The notes under the pieces were generated by a model. The model was not told the DNA's origin, did not search any database, and was given only the letters and a program-made list of their open reading frames with translations. The translations under genes and the position numbers were made by a program. From Rhodopirellula islandica (GTDB lineage Bacteria; Planctomycetota; Planctomycetia; Pirellulales; Pirellulaceae), in contig NZ_LECT01000025.1 of the NCBI RefSeq assembly GCF_001027925.1, positions 172,584-236,583 on the forward strand: a stretch of DNA of 64,000 nt. The letters run 5' to 3'. Positions 8,065-17,361 of the stretch are shown here, in pieces; positions within the stretch are counted from its first letter, which is position 1, and every line of letters starts with the position of its first letter.

Positions 8065-9972
8065 ATGTCCGATTACGCTTCCCAGATCGAGACCATCGAT
8101 CACGATTTGAAGGACCTTGAAGCTTCCGACTCACGGTTTGCCATTTGGCGAATGGTGTTCTTCGTCGGTTTGGTTTTGGGCATTGGTTTTTCACTTGCGA
8201 CCCAACACGTGATCTGGATCGGTGTGGCCGCTGGCTCTTTGATCGCATTTCTCGTGACCGTCGTTCGCAACGAAACCGTTCGTGAACGAATGGAAATGCT
8301 TCGCAACCACTCGCGAACCTTGCATCGATTGCAAGCTCGTCAAAATCGCGATTGGAACTCACTGGCCCGAGACAGTGTCGGCATCCGTGCATCGGAGATT
8401 CAACTCACGCCCGAGCAACAAGCCCTGGCGGGTGACCTGGACTTGATCGGTGACGCGTCGCTGTTCCAGTTGACCTCCATGGCCGCCACCACGCCGGGCG
8501 TTCGCACGCTGGCCAATTGGTTGTGCAGTCCCGTCGACCCGCCGCTGGCGAAAGATCGACACGCCTCGGTCAAACATCTGGCAGACCAACCTGAAAACCG
8601 ATTGCGGTTTTATGTGCTCGCCCGCGACATCGGCGGCAGCACCGGTGACCCGGTGTCGTTCGTCGAGTGGGCGAAGGAACCCAATTGGTTGCCACCGCAT
8701 CGATGGTTGATCCCCTGGGGCAACTTCACTGCGGTTGTTGCCATCGCAATCTTTGTTGGCATGATCTTGGGTGCGATCACGGACCAAGGCGATTGGGTCC
8801 GAATGGGGATGTACGGGCTGATCGGGATCGCGGTGCTGAACCTCGCCATCGGCTCGTTCTTGCTGGGCCCTGTCGCGGCAATCTTTCAAATCGCGATGGC
8901 ATCCCGGCGCAGCGTCAACGACTACGCCGAACTGTTCGACGCGGCGAGTTGGTTGCCGGAATCACCCCCGGATCCCGCCGGACCGACCGCTCACATTCGC
9001 CGGACGTTGCTCAGTGACGACGAGCATTCCCAATCGGCTTCTCAGGGCATGCGTGAGTTGGCCCAGATCGCTCGCATGGGCGGCCTGAAGCAAGCCGCGT
9101 CCACGTTCCTGCTGTATCTGCCACTGCAAGCGTTCTGGTTGTGGGACGTGCGCGTGTTGCGTCGATTGGAAGGTTGGAAGTCGCGTTACGCCAGTCAGAT
9201 CCCCGAGTGGTTTGATGCGCTCGGCGAACTCGAAGCCTTGATGTCGATCGCTGCACTGCAACACGATTCTCCGGACTGGTCTTCCCCGGAATGGCTCGAA
9301 GGTGAATCCACCATCACGCTGCAAGGACTGGGACACCCGCTGTTGCCCGAAGAGGCCCGCGTCACCAACGACGTCACGATTGGCCCGACCGGAACCTTGT
9401 TGCTCGTCACCGGCAGCAACATGTCCGGCAAGAGCACGATGCTGCGGAGCGCTGGCCTGAACGTGGCCCTCGCCATGGCCGGCGGACCAGTCTGTTGTCG
9501 ACACATGAGTTTGCCGCCCCTGGAAATGGGAACCAGCATCCGAGTCAGCGATGACCTCAGCCAAGGCGTCTCTTACTACATGGCGGAACTGAATCGCCTG
9601 TCTGCTGTGGTCACGCACGCTCGCAAGCTGGCTGAGCAACGCGCTAGCAACTCGACGAAGCGAATTCAGTTCTTCTTGCTCGATGAGATCCTGCAGGGAA
9701 CCAACAGCCGCGAACGTCAGATCGCAGTCGCTCGCGTGTTGCGGTTCTTGGTCGACGCGGGTGCGATCGGAGCCATCACGACGCACGACTTGGAACTCGC
9801 CGATGATCCCGAACTGATGAAGCTCGCCCACACCGTTCACTTCCGCGAAACGATCACGCCGGACGCCAGCGGTGATGAACGGATGACGTTCGATTACAAG
9901 ATGCGCGATGGCGTGTCCCCCACCACCAACGCCCTGCGACTGCTCGAGATCGTCGGCTTGGGCGAGAAGTGA
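8065..9972 (+). CDS. Membrane-anchored MutS-family ATPase
   Basis: 635 residues. The C-terminal ~200 residues carry the MutS ATPase core: Walker A GSNMSGKST near residue 450, Walker B FFLLDEILQGTNSRER near residue 536, and the TTHDLELAD switch after it. The N-terminal part lacks the mismatch-recognition domain. It has two hydrophobic helices at about residues 26-70 and two more at about 215-280, so the protein sits in the membrane. Such MutS-like membrane ATPases are widespread, and their role is not mismatch repair as far as is known. The start is the ATG 5 bases after the upstream stop. Confidence 0.88.
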   Translation: MSDYASQIETIDHDLKDLEASDSRFAIWRMVFFVGLVLGIGFSLATQHVIWIGVAAGSLIAFLVTVVRNETVRERMEMLRNHSRTLHRLQARQNRDWNSLARDSVGIRASEIQLTPEQQALAGDLDLIGDASLFQLTSMAATTPGVRTLANWLCSPVDPPLAKDRHASVKHLADQPENRLRFYVLARDIGGSTGDPVSFVEWAKEPNWLPPHRWLIPWGNFTAVVAIAIFVGMILGAITDQGDWVRMGMYGLIGIAVLNLAIGSFLLGPVAAIFQIAMASRRSVNDYAELFDAASWLPESPPDPAGPTAHIRRTLLSDDEHSQSASQGMRELAQIARMGGLKQAASTFLLYLPLQAFWLWDVRVLRRLEGWKSRYASQIPEWFDALGELEALMSIAALQHDSPDWSSPEWLEGESTITLQGLGHPLLPEEARVTNDVTIGPTGTLLLVTGSNMSGKSTMLRSAGLNVALAMAGGPVCCRHMSLPPLEMGTSIRVSDDLSQGVSYYMAELNRLSAVVTHARKLAEQRASNSTKRIQFFLLDEILQGTNSRERQIAVARVLRFLVDAGAIGAITTHDLELADDPELMKLAHTVHFRETITPDASGDERMTFDYKMRDGVSPTTNALRLLEIVGLGEK

Positions 9973-9987
9973 CCTGACGACCACTCG

Positions 9988-10043
9988 TTGGCCAACGGCC
10001 TTTTTCAACTCTTCGTGTCAGATTGATCATGGCCGTTGGCCAA
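9988..10043. repeat. Perfect 13-bp inverted repeat behind the MutS-like gene
   Basis: TTGGCCAACGGCC (9988-10000) is exactly complementary to GGCCGTTGGCCAA (10031-10043), separated by 30 bases. It follows the stop at 9972. A T-run lies inside the loop, not after the second arm, so it is not a classical terminator. GGCCGTTGG-type cores recur in the palindrome at 63765-63809. Confidence 0.6.
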
Positions 10044-10078
10044 ACCGATGGGTGACGTCTCTTCCTTCTACAACAACA

Positions 10079-10109
10079 ACCTCTCCCGAAACGAAGTTTG
10101 GGGAGAGGT
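10079..10109. repeat. Short hairpin repeat
   Basis: ACCTCTCCC and GGGAGAGGT pair around an inner AAAC/GTTT stem with one mismatch and a GAA loop. It is followed by GCGAGGGTGAGGGCCGGGCA. A degraded inverted relative seems to lie at 38850-38890, where CCCATGCCCGGGCCCCCTCC is seen. It is probably a dispersed planctomycete repeat. Confidence 0.5.
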
Positions 10110-10261
10110 CGAGCGACGCCGTTCAGGCGTACGCGAGGGTGAGGGCCGGGCATGAGAAGCGGTGTGCAATGCCCTCCCATCGAACAGCACGCTTGATTTC
10201 GAGTTATGATCGAGCCCCCACCAGGCTCCCTCAACACTCCCCACCTTCCGAGTGATCGATC

Positions 10262-11443
10262 ATGCAACGACGACACTTTCTCGCCGCCACCGCAGCGGCC
10301 AGCCTCGCAACACCCGCTCTCGCCCAAGCGAACTCAGACACACTGAAAGCGGTCGCGATCGGCCACACGGGCCGCGGCGACTTTGGCCATGGACTCGACA
10401 GCATCTGGCAACGATTGCCGGAAACCCAATTGGTTGCCATCGCGGATGCCAATCCGGACGGGCTGAAGAAAGCCCAAAAACGATTGAACGTTGAGCGTGG
10501 CTTCGCGGACTATCGCGAAATGCTCGATGAGATTCGTCCCGACATCGTGGCTGTTTGCCCCCGCCATGCCGACCAACATCACGACATGGCGCTGGCGGCG
10601 ATCCAGTCCGGTGCCCGTGGTGTTTACCTCGAGAAGCCATTTGTCCCCACGCCCGCAGAAGCTGACTCACTGATCGCGGCCTGCCAGCAACACAATGCAA
10701 AGATCGCGATTGCTCATCGGAACCGATACCATCCGACGTTGCCAATTGTTCGTGAGTTGATCGAGGCCGGTGAAATCGGTCGTCTTCTCGAAATTCGCGG
10801 TCGAGGCAAAAGCGATCATCGCGGTGGTGTCGAAGACCTGTGGGTGTTGGGAACCCATGTTTTGAACCTGACGCATTTCTTGGCCGGCGACCCGGTCTCA
10901 TGCTCCGCATCCCTGATGCAAGACGGCCGCTTGGTCGAACCATCTGACGTCCGGGAAGGTCGCGAGGGCTTGGGTCTGATGGCTGGCAACGCCGTGCATG
11001 CTCGCTATCAGATGAACAACGGCATCGTCGCGACGTTTGATTCCATTGCCAGCGATGGCACTGAAAACGCTGGCTTTGGCTTGCGATTGATTGGAAGCAA
11101 GGGCACGATTGCGATTCACATCGACAAGAGTCCGCTGGCGTATCTGCTGCCCGGCAATCCCTTTCGAACACCCACCGAACCAGGTGCCTGGATCCCAATC
11201 ACCGCCGCGGGAATCGGCCAACCCGAACCACGAGAGGATCTGCGGCAAATGGTCGAACACCATGGCTTCCCCGCTCGCGATTTAGTTGCCGCGATTCGGG
11301 AAGATCGCGAACCGCTCTGCAATGCGAGTCAGGGACGAACGACCGTCGAGATGGTTTGTGCTGCTCTCGAATCGCACCGTCAAAACGGCGCCGTGGTACA
11401 GCTGCCATTGAAGCACCGCGACAACCCGCTTTCGCGGTTTTGA
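10262..11443 (+). CDS. Gfo/Idh/MocA family oxidoreductase
   Basis: 393 residues. The N-terminus MQRRHFLAATAAASLATPAL is a twin-arginine-like leader (RRHFLAA). The Rossmann region is AIGHTGRGDFGHGLDS, and LEKPFVPTPAEAD is the EKP motif carrying the catalytic lysine. The middle and C-terminal part shows the usual mixed alpha/beta substrate domain. The protein is shorter than the one at 3462 and differs in its loops, so the two are separate paralogues rather than recent duplicates. The substrate is unknown, probably a sugar or cyclitol. No neighbour is close enough on the same strand to form an operon. Confidence 0.9.
   Translation: MQRRHFLAATAAASLATPALAQANSDTLKAVAIGHTGRGDFGHGLDSIWQRLPETQLVAIADANPDGLKKAQKRLNVERGFADYREMLDEIRPDIVAVCPRHADQHHDMALAAIQSGARGVYLEKPFVPTPAEADSLIAACQQHNAKIAIAHRNRYHPTLPIVRELIEAGEIGRLLEIRGRGKSDHRGGVEDLWVLGTHVLNLTHFLAGDPVSCSASLMQDGRLVEPSDVREGREGLGLMAGNAVHARYQMNNGIVATFDSIASDGTENAGFGLRLIGSKGTIAIHIDKSPLAYLLPGNPFRTPTEPGAWIPITAAGIGQPEPREDLRQMVEHHGFPARDLVAAIREDREPLCNASQGRTTVEMVCAALESHRQNGAVVQLPLKHRDNPLSRF
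11415..11441 (+). terminator. Possible terminator overlapping the stop codon
   Basis: ACCGCGA (11415-11421) pairs with TCGCGGT (11432-11438), followed by TTTT. The stem is only 7 bp, the loop is 10 bases and the T-run is short. The hairpin includes the final codons of the oxidoreductase gene. Confidence 0.4.
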
Positions 11444-11478
11444 AAAGCTATTCCGGAATCACCTCCCGGTTGCTTTCG

Positions 11479-11538
11479 TAGCGGAAGGGCGCGAGCCCTC
11501 CGGTATCGTGGCACCGGGCGGCTTGCGACGCTCCGCTA
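11479..11538. repeat. Intergenic repeat, family A, full copy
   Basis: It has two half-sites: TAGCGGAAGGGCGCGAGCCC plus TCCGGT, then ACCGGGCGGCTTGCGACGCT plus CCGCTA. The ends are inverted with respect to each other. The reverse complement of the whole unit occurs at 15771-15827, and the left half alone at 447-472. It lies in the gap between convergent genes. Confidence 0.75.
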
Positions 11539-11570
11539 AAAAAGAAGGCTCTTTCGGGGCAGTTTCTAAG

Positions 11571-12551
11571 TCAAACGCTGGTCGGTGGTGACATCCACAG
11601 CACGGTCGCGTCGCCGGATTGCAATTGCACTGGGCCGCACGCGGCCGGCAGCAACACGCTCTCGCCGGTGGCCAGTTTGGTGGTGGTGTTTTCGCCGGAC
11701 AGAATCGCCTCCCCCGAGATCACCGTGACCAAGTGACAACGGTCATCACCGCCGATCGTTTGATCGGTGTCGTGCACCCGTCGCAGAACGAACTTGTCGC
11801 ACTCGACCAACGTTTCGGATCCACTCTGAATCGGTTTGCGAATCGGGTCGACGGGCCCACGTTCGTAGTCGGAAACCTCCAATGACGATTCGATGTGCAG
11901 CGGTCTGGATTTGCCCGAAGCATCCACACGGTTCCAATCAAACAACCGAAATGTCGTGTTGCTGGATTGTTGAATCTCCGCGACGACCAACCCGCCGCCC
12001 AAAGCGTGCACGGTTCCCGCGGGAATGAAGACGCAGTCACCCGCCTCAGGATGATACGCGTGCAGCGCACGATCGGTTTCACCGGCCAACATCATCTCTC
12101 GCAAGGATTCGCGATCGACGCCTGCTTTCAATCCTGAATAGATCACGCTGTCAGGTTCGCTGTGCAGGATCACCCAAGCCTCGGTCTTGCCCAGATCCGG
12201 CGGATGCATCGTGGCACCGTAAGCATCGTCCGGGTGAACCTGCACCGACAACACACGGTTGCAGTCCAGAAACTTCAGAAGCAACGGAAAGGTCTTTGCA
12301 TCGGGGTTGGCTTCCACCCAGTCCTTGCCCATCAACCACTGGCGACGGTTGGCAAACAGTTCCCCCAAGGATTGACCGGCCAGTTCGCCATCGGTGACGA
12401 CACTTTGGTCGTCACCATGATCGACGATCTCCCAGCTCTCGGCGTAGTCGTCCGCGTCACCGATCGGCTTGTGAAGCATCTCGCCCAATCGGCGTCCACC
12501 CCAAATGGTCTGCTTCAGCAGAGGACGAAATCGCAGTGGTGTGGATGTCAT
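11571..12551 (-). CDS. manA: Mannose-6-phosphate isomerase, class I
   Basis: 326 residues, a normal length for short bacterial type I phosphomannose isomerases. The enzyme interconverts fructose-6-phosphate and mannose-6-phosphate in the cytoplasm and feeds GDP-mannose synthesis. Visible family motifs are the N-terminal RFRPLLKQTIWGGRRLGE, the zinc-site segment SVQVHPDDAYG and the GKTEAWVIL motif with its glutamate, followed by a cupin-like GDCVFIPAGTVHALGGG stretch. The start codon at 12551 gives MTSTPLRFRPL directly before the first family strand. It is a single gene with no operon partner. Confidence 0.93.
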   Translation of the reverse strand: MTSTPLRFRPLLKQTIWGGRRLGEMLHKPIGDADDYAESWEIVDHGDDQSVVTDGELAGQSLGELFANRRQWLMGKDWVEANPDAKTFPLLLKFLDCNRVLSVQVHPDDAYGATMHPPDLGKTEAWVILHSEPDSVIYSGLKAGVDRESLREMMLAGETDRALHAYHPEAGDCVFIPAGTVHALGGGLVVAEIQQSSNTTFRLFDWNRVDASGKSRPLHIESSLEVSDYERGPVDPIRKPIQSGSETLVECDKFVLRRVHDTDQTIGGDDRCHLVTVISGEAILSGENTTTKLATGESVLLPAACGPVQLQSGDATVLWMSPPTSV

Positions 12552-12693
12552 AGAAGTGTCCGGATTTCCAGTGAAGTGATTTTCGAGCGTGACAATGGCT
12601 CAAGTCTTAACGCCTACACCGAGCTTACCGCTCGCGTGTGATTTTCAGTTCTTTATCATCGGTTGAGGCGATCCGATCTGCGACATGCGATCA

Positions 12694-12900
12694 TCACTGC
12701 CGATCGCAGAAAAACTTAAAATCATCACTGCAGCTCATCTCGGATGCGTTGCAAAACATCAGAGGATCAGCATCTCCAGTGGCACGCGGGACACCGTACA
12801 CGTTGCTCGAATATGATCCGACAAGCATGTACGAGATGTTGGACTCGTTCAACGCGGTGACGACCTTCGCGACTGCTTCATTGCCGTCCGATACTGTCAC
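12694..12900 (-). pseudogene. Truncated nucleotidyltransferase-like protein (remnant)
   Basis: 68 residues. The stretch ISYMLVGSYSSNVYGVPRAT followed by GDAD matches the active-site strand-loop of MNT/AbiEii-like nucleotidyltransferases (GS...D.D). After that the sequence departs from the family (PLMFCNASEMSC), briefly recovers a DDFKF...DRQ fragment, and ends at two consecutive stop codons. About two thirds of a normal domain is missing, so this is probably a decayed gene. Its ATG overlaps the stop of the upstream small gene in an ATGA junction, showing it was once translationally coupled. Confidence 0.65.
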
Positions 12901-13172
12901 GACGCATCCGCGACAGCAGAGTTTTGGGAAGTGTTTTGGCGATAGAAGCGTTTAGAGTCCCGATCACGCAGGACGCCACGCCGTCGTGCTATCTCAACAT
13001 CAATCTCGCACATGCTCCATCCCGGGTGCAATCCACGAAGCAGGTCGCGCGTCCGCGCAAGTTGCTCGGCATGCAATCGAGCACCGGCAGCAAGACGATC
13101 GTCAAGAGACATCTGCCTCGCTCGCTCGACTTTGTCCTGTCGAATGGCTTGTTGAAGTGGTTGTTGGTCCAT
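12897..13172 (-). CDS. Small charged protein paired with the nucleotidyltransferase remnant
   Basis: 91 residues from the ATG at 13172, which has AGGAG immediately upstream. The frame extends to 13238, but that portion lacks family character. The protein is highly charged and helical, with a VERARQMSLDDRLAAGARLH segment and a later RDSKRFYRQN tail. It overlaps the downstream fragment by 4 bases. Small helical proteins encoded just before nucleotidyltransferase genes are common and are sometimes toxin-antitoxin partners. Function here is unknown, and the partner is broken. Confidence 0.6.
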   Translation of the reverse strand: MDQQPLQQAIRQDKVERARQMSLDDRLAAGARLHAEQLARTRDLLRGLHPGWSMCEIDVEIARRRGVLRDRDSKRFYRQNTSQNSAVADAS

Positions 13173-13259
13173 GCTCCTATTGTCCCAGTTCCAAACCAGT
13201 TCTGCAACGAGCCAGGGATTGGGCAATAGGCAGAACAAATTGCGTGATAGTCGCCGCGT

Positions 13260-14162
13260 TCACTGAGACGATGTTTTGTGGCTCACTGTCTTCGGCAAGC
13301 GATACCACTCGAGCCCAATGAAAGTTGGATGTTTGACGACCAACCAATGCACCAACAAAAGATTGCATACGATCCAGCCCGCTCCCACCAAAAAAGTGAT
13401 CCAGAAATCAGGTTCCGTCCAGTTCCCAATCCAAGCAATCGCTGCCAACACCAACCATGCGAGATAAAACGCCGTCCAGACAATGCGACGGCGGAGAACG
13501 CTCCAATGACGAGCCATCGAGACCCAAGATGGCAGTAGAACCACCCACCAACCCATGAACCCCACGCTCAGGCACACTGTCAAAACCACGAAGAACGCGA
13601 AACCAGGTCCCAAGAAACCGGTATTCGGTTCGAAAATCCATTTGTGTTGCAATCGATAAACCGTGATGTGGATCGCAACGGCGGCAGTCAACAACATCAG
13701 ATCGATCAACGAAACCTTCGCCGGTGTGACTGGGTCACCGGTCACACGATCGCGCAAGCGGATACGAAACAGCTTCCATCCGCCAACCAAAAACATGGTT
13801 GCTAGAAGCGAGATGGTCGTCCCAAACGAGACCCCAGAAATCACCGTCCAGTGATCCACCCAGCTCGACAAGCGTGTCGTGCGTCCCTGAAACCACAGAT
13901 TCAACAAGTGCCCTGCGGTCAGGACCAAGAGAACTCCGTGGGACAAAGACCAGGCCTTTAAAAAGCTCGTCCAAATCCGACCAGAACAAAGAACACTTTG
14001 AATACTGGCCCAGGTGATGAACCAGGTGAAACCGGTCGTCATGAAACAGAGAGAAACGGTTTGCGGGACTTGATTCGGGACAACCGCTTGGACAATCGTC
14101 CCAATCGCAATCACCGCCCAGGCCAGCCACTGCAATCGCGTGATACGTTGGGTTGGTGCCAT
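13260..14162 (-). CDS. Multi-pass membrane protein, unknown function
   Basis: 300 residues with about seven to eight hydrophobic helices, beginning QWLAWAVIAIGTIVQAVVPN and continuing through MTTGFTWFITW, LSLHGVLLVLTAGH-type and GFLGPGFAFFVVLTVCLSV segments. No catalytic motif is visible, and I do not recognise the family. The gene stands between the small gene at 12897 and the suf operon on the same strand. A family B repeat separates it from sufD, so it is probably transcribed separately. Confidence 0.7.
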   Translation of the reverse strand: MAPTQRITRLQWLAWAVIAIGTIVQAVVPNQVPQTVSLCFMTTGFTWFITWASIQSVLCSGRIWTSFLKAWSLSHGVLLVLTAGHLLNLWFQGRTTRLSSWVDHWTVISGVSFGTTISLLATMFLVGGWKLFRIRLRDRVTGDPVTPAKVSLIDLMLLTAAVAIHITVYRLQHKWIFEPNTGFLGPGFAFFVVLTVCLSVGFMGWWVVLLPSWVSMARHWSVLRRRIVWTAFYLAWLVLAAIAWIGNWTEPDFWITFLVGAGWIVCNLLLVHWLVVKHPTFIGLEWYRLPKTVSHKTSSQ

Positions 14163-14197
14163 GCGGTCCTCGTCGTCTGGGACAGCTCATTGTTCGG

Positions 14198-14266
14198 GTA
14201 GCGGAATTCGTCAAGAGCCTTCGACTTGCTTGTCGAAATCCCGAAAGTCTTGACGACTTTCCCTAC
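14198..14266. repeat. Intergenic palindromic repeat, family B, copy 2
   Basis: A 69-bp element from GTAGCGGAATTCGTCAAGAG to GACGACTTTCCCTAC. It matches the copy at 352-419 closely, including the shared block GAAATCCCGAAAGTCTTGAC. It lies between sufD and the membrane protein gene. Confidence 0.7.
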
Positions 14267-14332
14267 GGTGATGAACCTGAAATTAAGCTGTCAAAGACCG
14301 CGTCGGTCTCAATTGCAAATCGAGTTGACTCT

Positions 14333-14354
14333 GAATACGAGATCACTCGTATTC
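14333..14354. other. Perfect 9-bp hairpin at the sufD stop
   Basis: GAATACGAG and CTCGTATTC flank an ATCA loop. The hairpin includes the last sufD codons and the stop. No T-run follows it on the minus strand, so it is more likely an mRNA 3' stability structure than a rho-independent terminator. Confidence 0.4.
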
Positions 14355-15653
14355 GCGGACTTGGCGTGCGATCGCGGCGGCCAGTGCGTCGCGAACGCTT
14401 TCGATCGTGATCCGGTCGAAGATCTGCTGGAAGAACCCACTGACGATCATGCGAGTGGCTTCCTTCTGAGTGAAGCCGCGGCAACGAGCGTAGAAGATTT
14501 GCTCTTCATCGACCTTGGCCGTTGTGCTGCCGTGGGTGCAACGCACGTCATCGGCTTCGATCTCCAGTCCAGGAATCGAATCGGCTCGCGAATGATGCGA
14601 CAGAACCAAGTTGTCGTTGCGTTGGTAACCGTCGGTCTTCTGAGCGATCTTGTCGACCTTGATCATCCCACGCCACACCGTGCGGCTCTTGTCCTGTTGA
14701 GCGGACTTGTACAAGAAGTCGCTGTGGCAGTTCGGGGCCCGGTGATATTGTTGGGTGTGGTAGGCCAAGTGCTGGCGGCCTTCTGTGAACATCACGCCGT
14801 TGACTTGGCAATTGGCTCCCGCGCCCACCATGTCGACCGATTGGTTGACCTTGGACAACCCGGAACCCATCGCGGCGATGGTCCACTGGAGCTGCGAATC
14901 GCGATCGATCGTGGCTTGTTGGTGCGCGAAGTGATACGTCTTGTGGCCCCATTCTTGGACGTTGACGTATCGCAGATGCGAACCAGGTTTCTGAATCAAC
15001 TCGACCGCACCCATGTGCAAACCGGCGGCTTCTGAATTGACGCTGTTGCACTCGTGCAGAACCGTTGCTTCGGCCCCGTCTTCCAACACGATCAATGTGT
15101 GAGCCGTGTCTGTTCCGCCGTCGCTCAACGTCGAACCGAGGTAAATCGGTTTTTCGATCACAACGCCGCGAGGCACATACAGGAACTGACCACCGGACCA
15201 GAACGCAGCGTGCAGTGCAGCGAACTTGTCGTGGTCGGGATCAACGACTGTGTATAGGAACGGGCGAACCTTCTCAGGTTGCTCCCGACAAAGACGCTCC
15301 AAACTGCCGAAGATGACGCCTTTGGCGGCCAGTTCTTCGTCGAGCGATTCGGAAATCACTTGGCTATCAAACGTTTCCAGAACGCCGCCCGGGTCCACTC
15401 CATCACGAAGTTGGTGAACCGAGGGGACTTCGCCAGCGGGAACTTCCACGGGCGGAGCGAATTTTTTGATCTGGAACGTTCGAATGTCCGTGCGGATCCA
15501 TTCTTCGCTACGACGAGCGGGCCAATCCATCGCATCGGCATGCGAAAACGATTCTCGGCGCAGATCGGTCAACCATTGCGGTTCATCTTTCCGCGATGCG
15601 AGAAAGGCTTCGAAGCCTGCGGCATCGAAAGTGAGGGTCGAGGTGGTGGTCAT
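14343..15653 (-). CDS. sufD: SufD, Fe-S cluster scaffold subunit
   Basis: 436 residues from the ATG at 15653 (MTTTSTLTFDAAGFEAF). The longer frame to 15803 runs into a dispersed repeat and is not credible. The protein belongs to the SufB/SufD beta-helix family. The C-terminal IFYARCRGFTQKEATRMIVS segment is the family signature. The N-terminal helical region with EEWIRTDIRTF matches SufD. With SufB and SufC it forms the SufBC2D scaffold that builds and transfers Fe-S clusters in the cytoplasm. It is the last gene of the sufR-C-B-D operon; the 243-base gap to sufB contains a family A repeat. Confidence 0.9.
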   Translation of the reverse strand: MTTTSTLTFDAAGFEAFLASRKDEPQWLTDLRRESFSHADAMDWPARRSEEWIRTDIRTFQIKKFAPPVEVPAGEVPSVHQLRDGVDPGGVLETFDSQVISESLDEELAAKGVIFGSLERLCREQPEKVRPFLYTVVDPDHDKFAALHAAFWSGGQFLYVPRGVVIEKPIYLGSTLSDGGTDTAHTLIVLEDGAEATVLHECNSVNSEAAGLHMGAVELIQKPGSHLRYVNVQEWGHKTYHFAHQQATIDRDSQLQWTIAAMGSGLSKVNQSVDMVGAGANCQVNGVMFTEGRQHLAYHTQQYHRAPNCHSDFLYKSAQQDKSRTVWRGMIKVDKIAQKTDGYQRNDNLVLSHHSRADSIPGLEIEADDVRCTHGSTTAKVDEEQIFYARCRGFTQKEATRMIVSGFFQQIFDRITIESVRDALAAAIARQVREYE

Positions 15654-15770
15654 GAAGAAAAAATGAAAAGAGTGTTTTGCGGTAGCTGAAAAACGGAATG
15701 TCGCTCGGTGAAAACGCTCTTGATAGGGCACCGCCGAGCAACAGGTTGTGTGGTGTACAACAAATCGTCT

Positions 15771-15827
15771 TAGCGGAGCGGCGCAAGCCGCCCGGTGCGT
15801 CACCGGAGGGCTCGCGCCCTTCCGCTA
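15771..15827. repeat. Intergenic repeat, family A, full copy in inverse orientation
   Basis: TAGCGGAGCGGCGCAAGCCG plus CCCGGT, then ACCGGAGGGCTCGCGCCCTT plus CCGCTA. It is the reverse complement of the unit at 11479-11538 with a few changes. It sits inside the suf operon between sufB and sufD and may affect mRNA processing or relative expression. Confidence 0.7.
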
Positions 15828-15896
15828 TCAATGCGCCGTTTTCAAGTGCGACCAAGTAAAGTCGCGAGCGGCGAGTGTTGGCGGGTCGGCGATGAA

Positions 15897-17303
15897 TCAG
15901 CCGACACTGCCTTCCATTTGCAGTTGAATCAATCGGTTCATCTCAACGGCGTATTCCATCGGCAGCTCTTTCACGAGCGGCTCAATGAAGCCGTTGACGA
16001 TCATGGTGCTGGCTTCCGATTCGGTCAGACCACGGCTGAGCAGATAGAACATTTGCTCTTCGCCAATTCGCGAAACGCTGGCTTCGTGACCGATTTGGAC
16101 ATCTTGCTCCGCAACTTCGATGTACGGGTACGTGTCGCTGCGGCTTTCGGGATCCAGGATCAACGCGTCACAGACAACGCTGTTCTTGCTGTTGTGAGCC
16201 CCGGGTTCGACGCGAACCAAACCGCGGTAGCTGCTGCGCCCGCCGTTCTTGCTGATCGATTTGCTGATGATTTGGCCCGTCGTGTTCGGAGCCGCATGCA
16301 CCAACTTGGCACCTGCATCTTGGTGTTGACCGGCCGATGAGAAGGCGATCGAAAGGATCTCACCACGAGCACCGGGTTCCATCATGTGAACGGCGGGGTA
16401 CTTCATCGTCAGCTTGCTGCCGAGGTTCCCGTCGACCCACTCCATCGTCGCGTCCTGGTACGCATAAGCGCGTTTGGTCACGAGGTTGTAGATGTTGTTG
16501 GCCCAGTTTTGGATCGTCGTGTAGCGACAACGAGCGTCCTTTTTGACAATCACTTCCACGACCGCGCTGTGCAACGATTCGGTGGTGTACATCGGAGCGG
16601 TGCAGCCCTCGACGTAGTGAATGCTGGCGCCTTCGTCGACAATGATCAGCGTTCGTTCGAACTGGCCCATGCTTTCCGCATTGATACGGAAGTACGCTTG
16701 CAAGGGGAATTCAATGTGCACGCCGGGCGGCACATAGATGAACGATCCACCGGACCAAACCGCGCTGTTCAGGGCAGCGAATTTGTTGTCCGTCGGCGGA
16801 ATGATCTTGCCGAAGTACTCTCGCAACAACTCGGGGTGTTCGCGAACCGCAGCGTCGGTGTCAGTGAACAACACGCCTTGCTTGGCCAGGTCTTCTTGCA
16901 GCGAACCATAGACCACTTCGCTTTCGAACTGAGCCTTCACACCGGCCAAGAATTTCTTCTCGGCTTCCGGGATGCCCAGCTTGTCAAACGTGTCTTTGAT
17001 CTCTTGAGGAACATCGTCCCAAGACTTCTCGGACTGGCCGGTCGGTTTGAGATAGTAGTAGATGTCTTGGAAATCCAAATCGAGTGCCCCACCCCATTTG
17101 GGCATCGGGCGCGATTCAAACTCGGCCAGAGACTTCAAGCGGAATTCCCGCATCCAGTCTGGTTCGTTCTTGATGTCCGAAATTTGATTGACAACGTCCG
17201 CGTTCAGGCCCTTTTGGGCCTTGAAGACACCGGTGGTTTCGGTGCGGAAGTTGTACTTATTGATTTCGCCGATTTGGTCGTTTTCAGTGACGTCGGTCGC
17301 CAT
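15897..17303 (-). CDS. sufB: SufB, Fe-S cluster scaffold subunit
   Basis: 468 residues, a normal SufB length. The C-terminal block [20 protein letters not shown] and the ending [20 protein letters not shown] are diagnostic of SufB. The FYLLSRG version resembles the Bacillus/cyanobacterial branch (FYLMSRG), not the enterobacterial FYCRQRG, so the E. coli Cys405 position is not cysteine here. Clusters are assembled on the SufBC2D complex using SufC ATPase activity. It lies 58 bases after sufC in the same operon. Confidence 0.95.
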   Translation of the reverse strand: MATDVTENDQIGEINKYNFRTETTGVFKAQKGLNADVVNQISDIKNEPDWMREFRLKSLAEFESRPMPKWGGALDLDFQDIYYYLKPTGQSEKSWDDVPQEIKDTFDKLGIPEAEKKFLAGVKAQFESEVVYGSLQEDLAKQGVLFTDTDAAVREHPELLREYFGKIIPPTDNKFAALNSAVWSGGSFIYVPPGVHIEFPLQAYFRINAESMGQFERTLIIVDEGASIHYVEGCTAPMYTTESLHSAVVEVIVKKDARCRYTTIQNWANNIYNLVTKRAYAYQDATMEWVDGNLGSKLTMKYPAVHMMEPGARGEILSIAFSSAGQHQDAGAKLVHAAPNTTGQIISKSISKNGGRSSYRGLVRVEPGAHNSKNSVVCDALILDPESRSDTYPYIEVAEQDVQIGHEASVSRIGEEQMFYLLSRGLTESEASTMIVNGFIEPLVKELPMEYAVEMNRLIQLQMEGSVG

Positions 17304-17361
17304 GGTAAAAGCTCAGTGGGCGTGGTGTGGAATCTGTCTTGGTAGGAATCGTCGCGGGCAA

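Noticed and set aside
8065..9972. MutS mismatch-repair protein
   Set aside because: The ATPase is MutS-like, but there is no mismatch-binding domain and four membrane helices are present.
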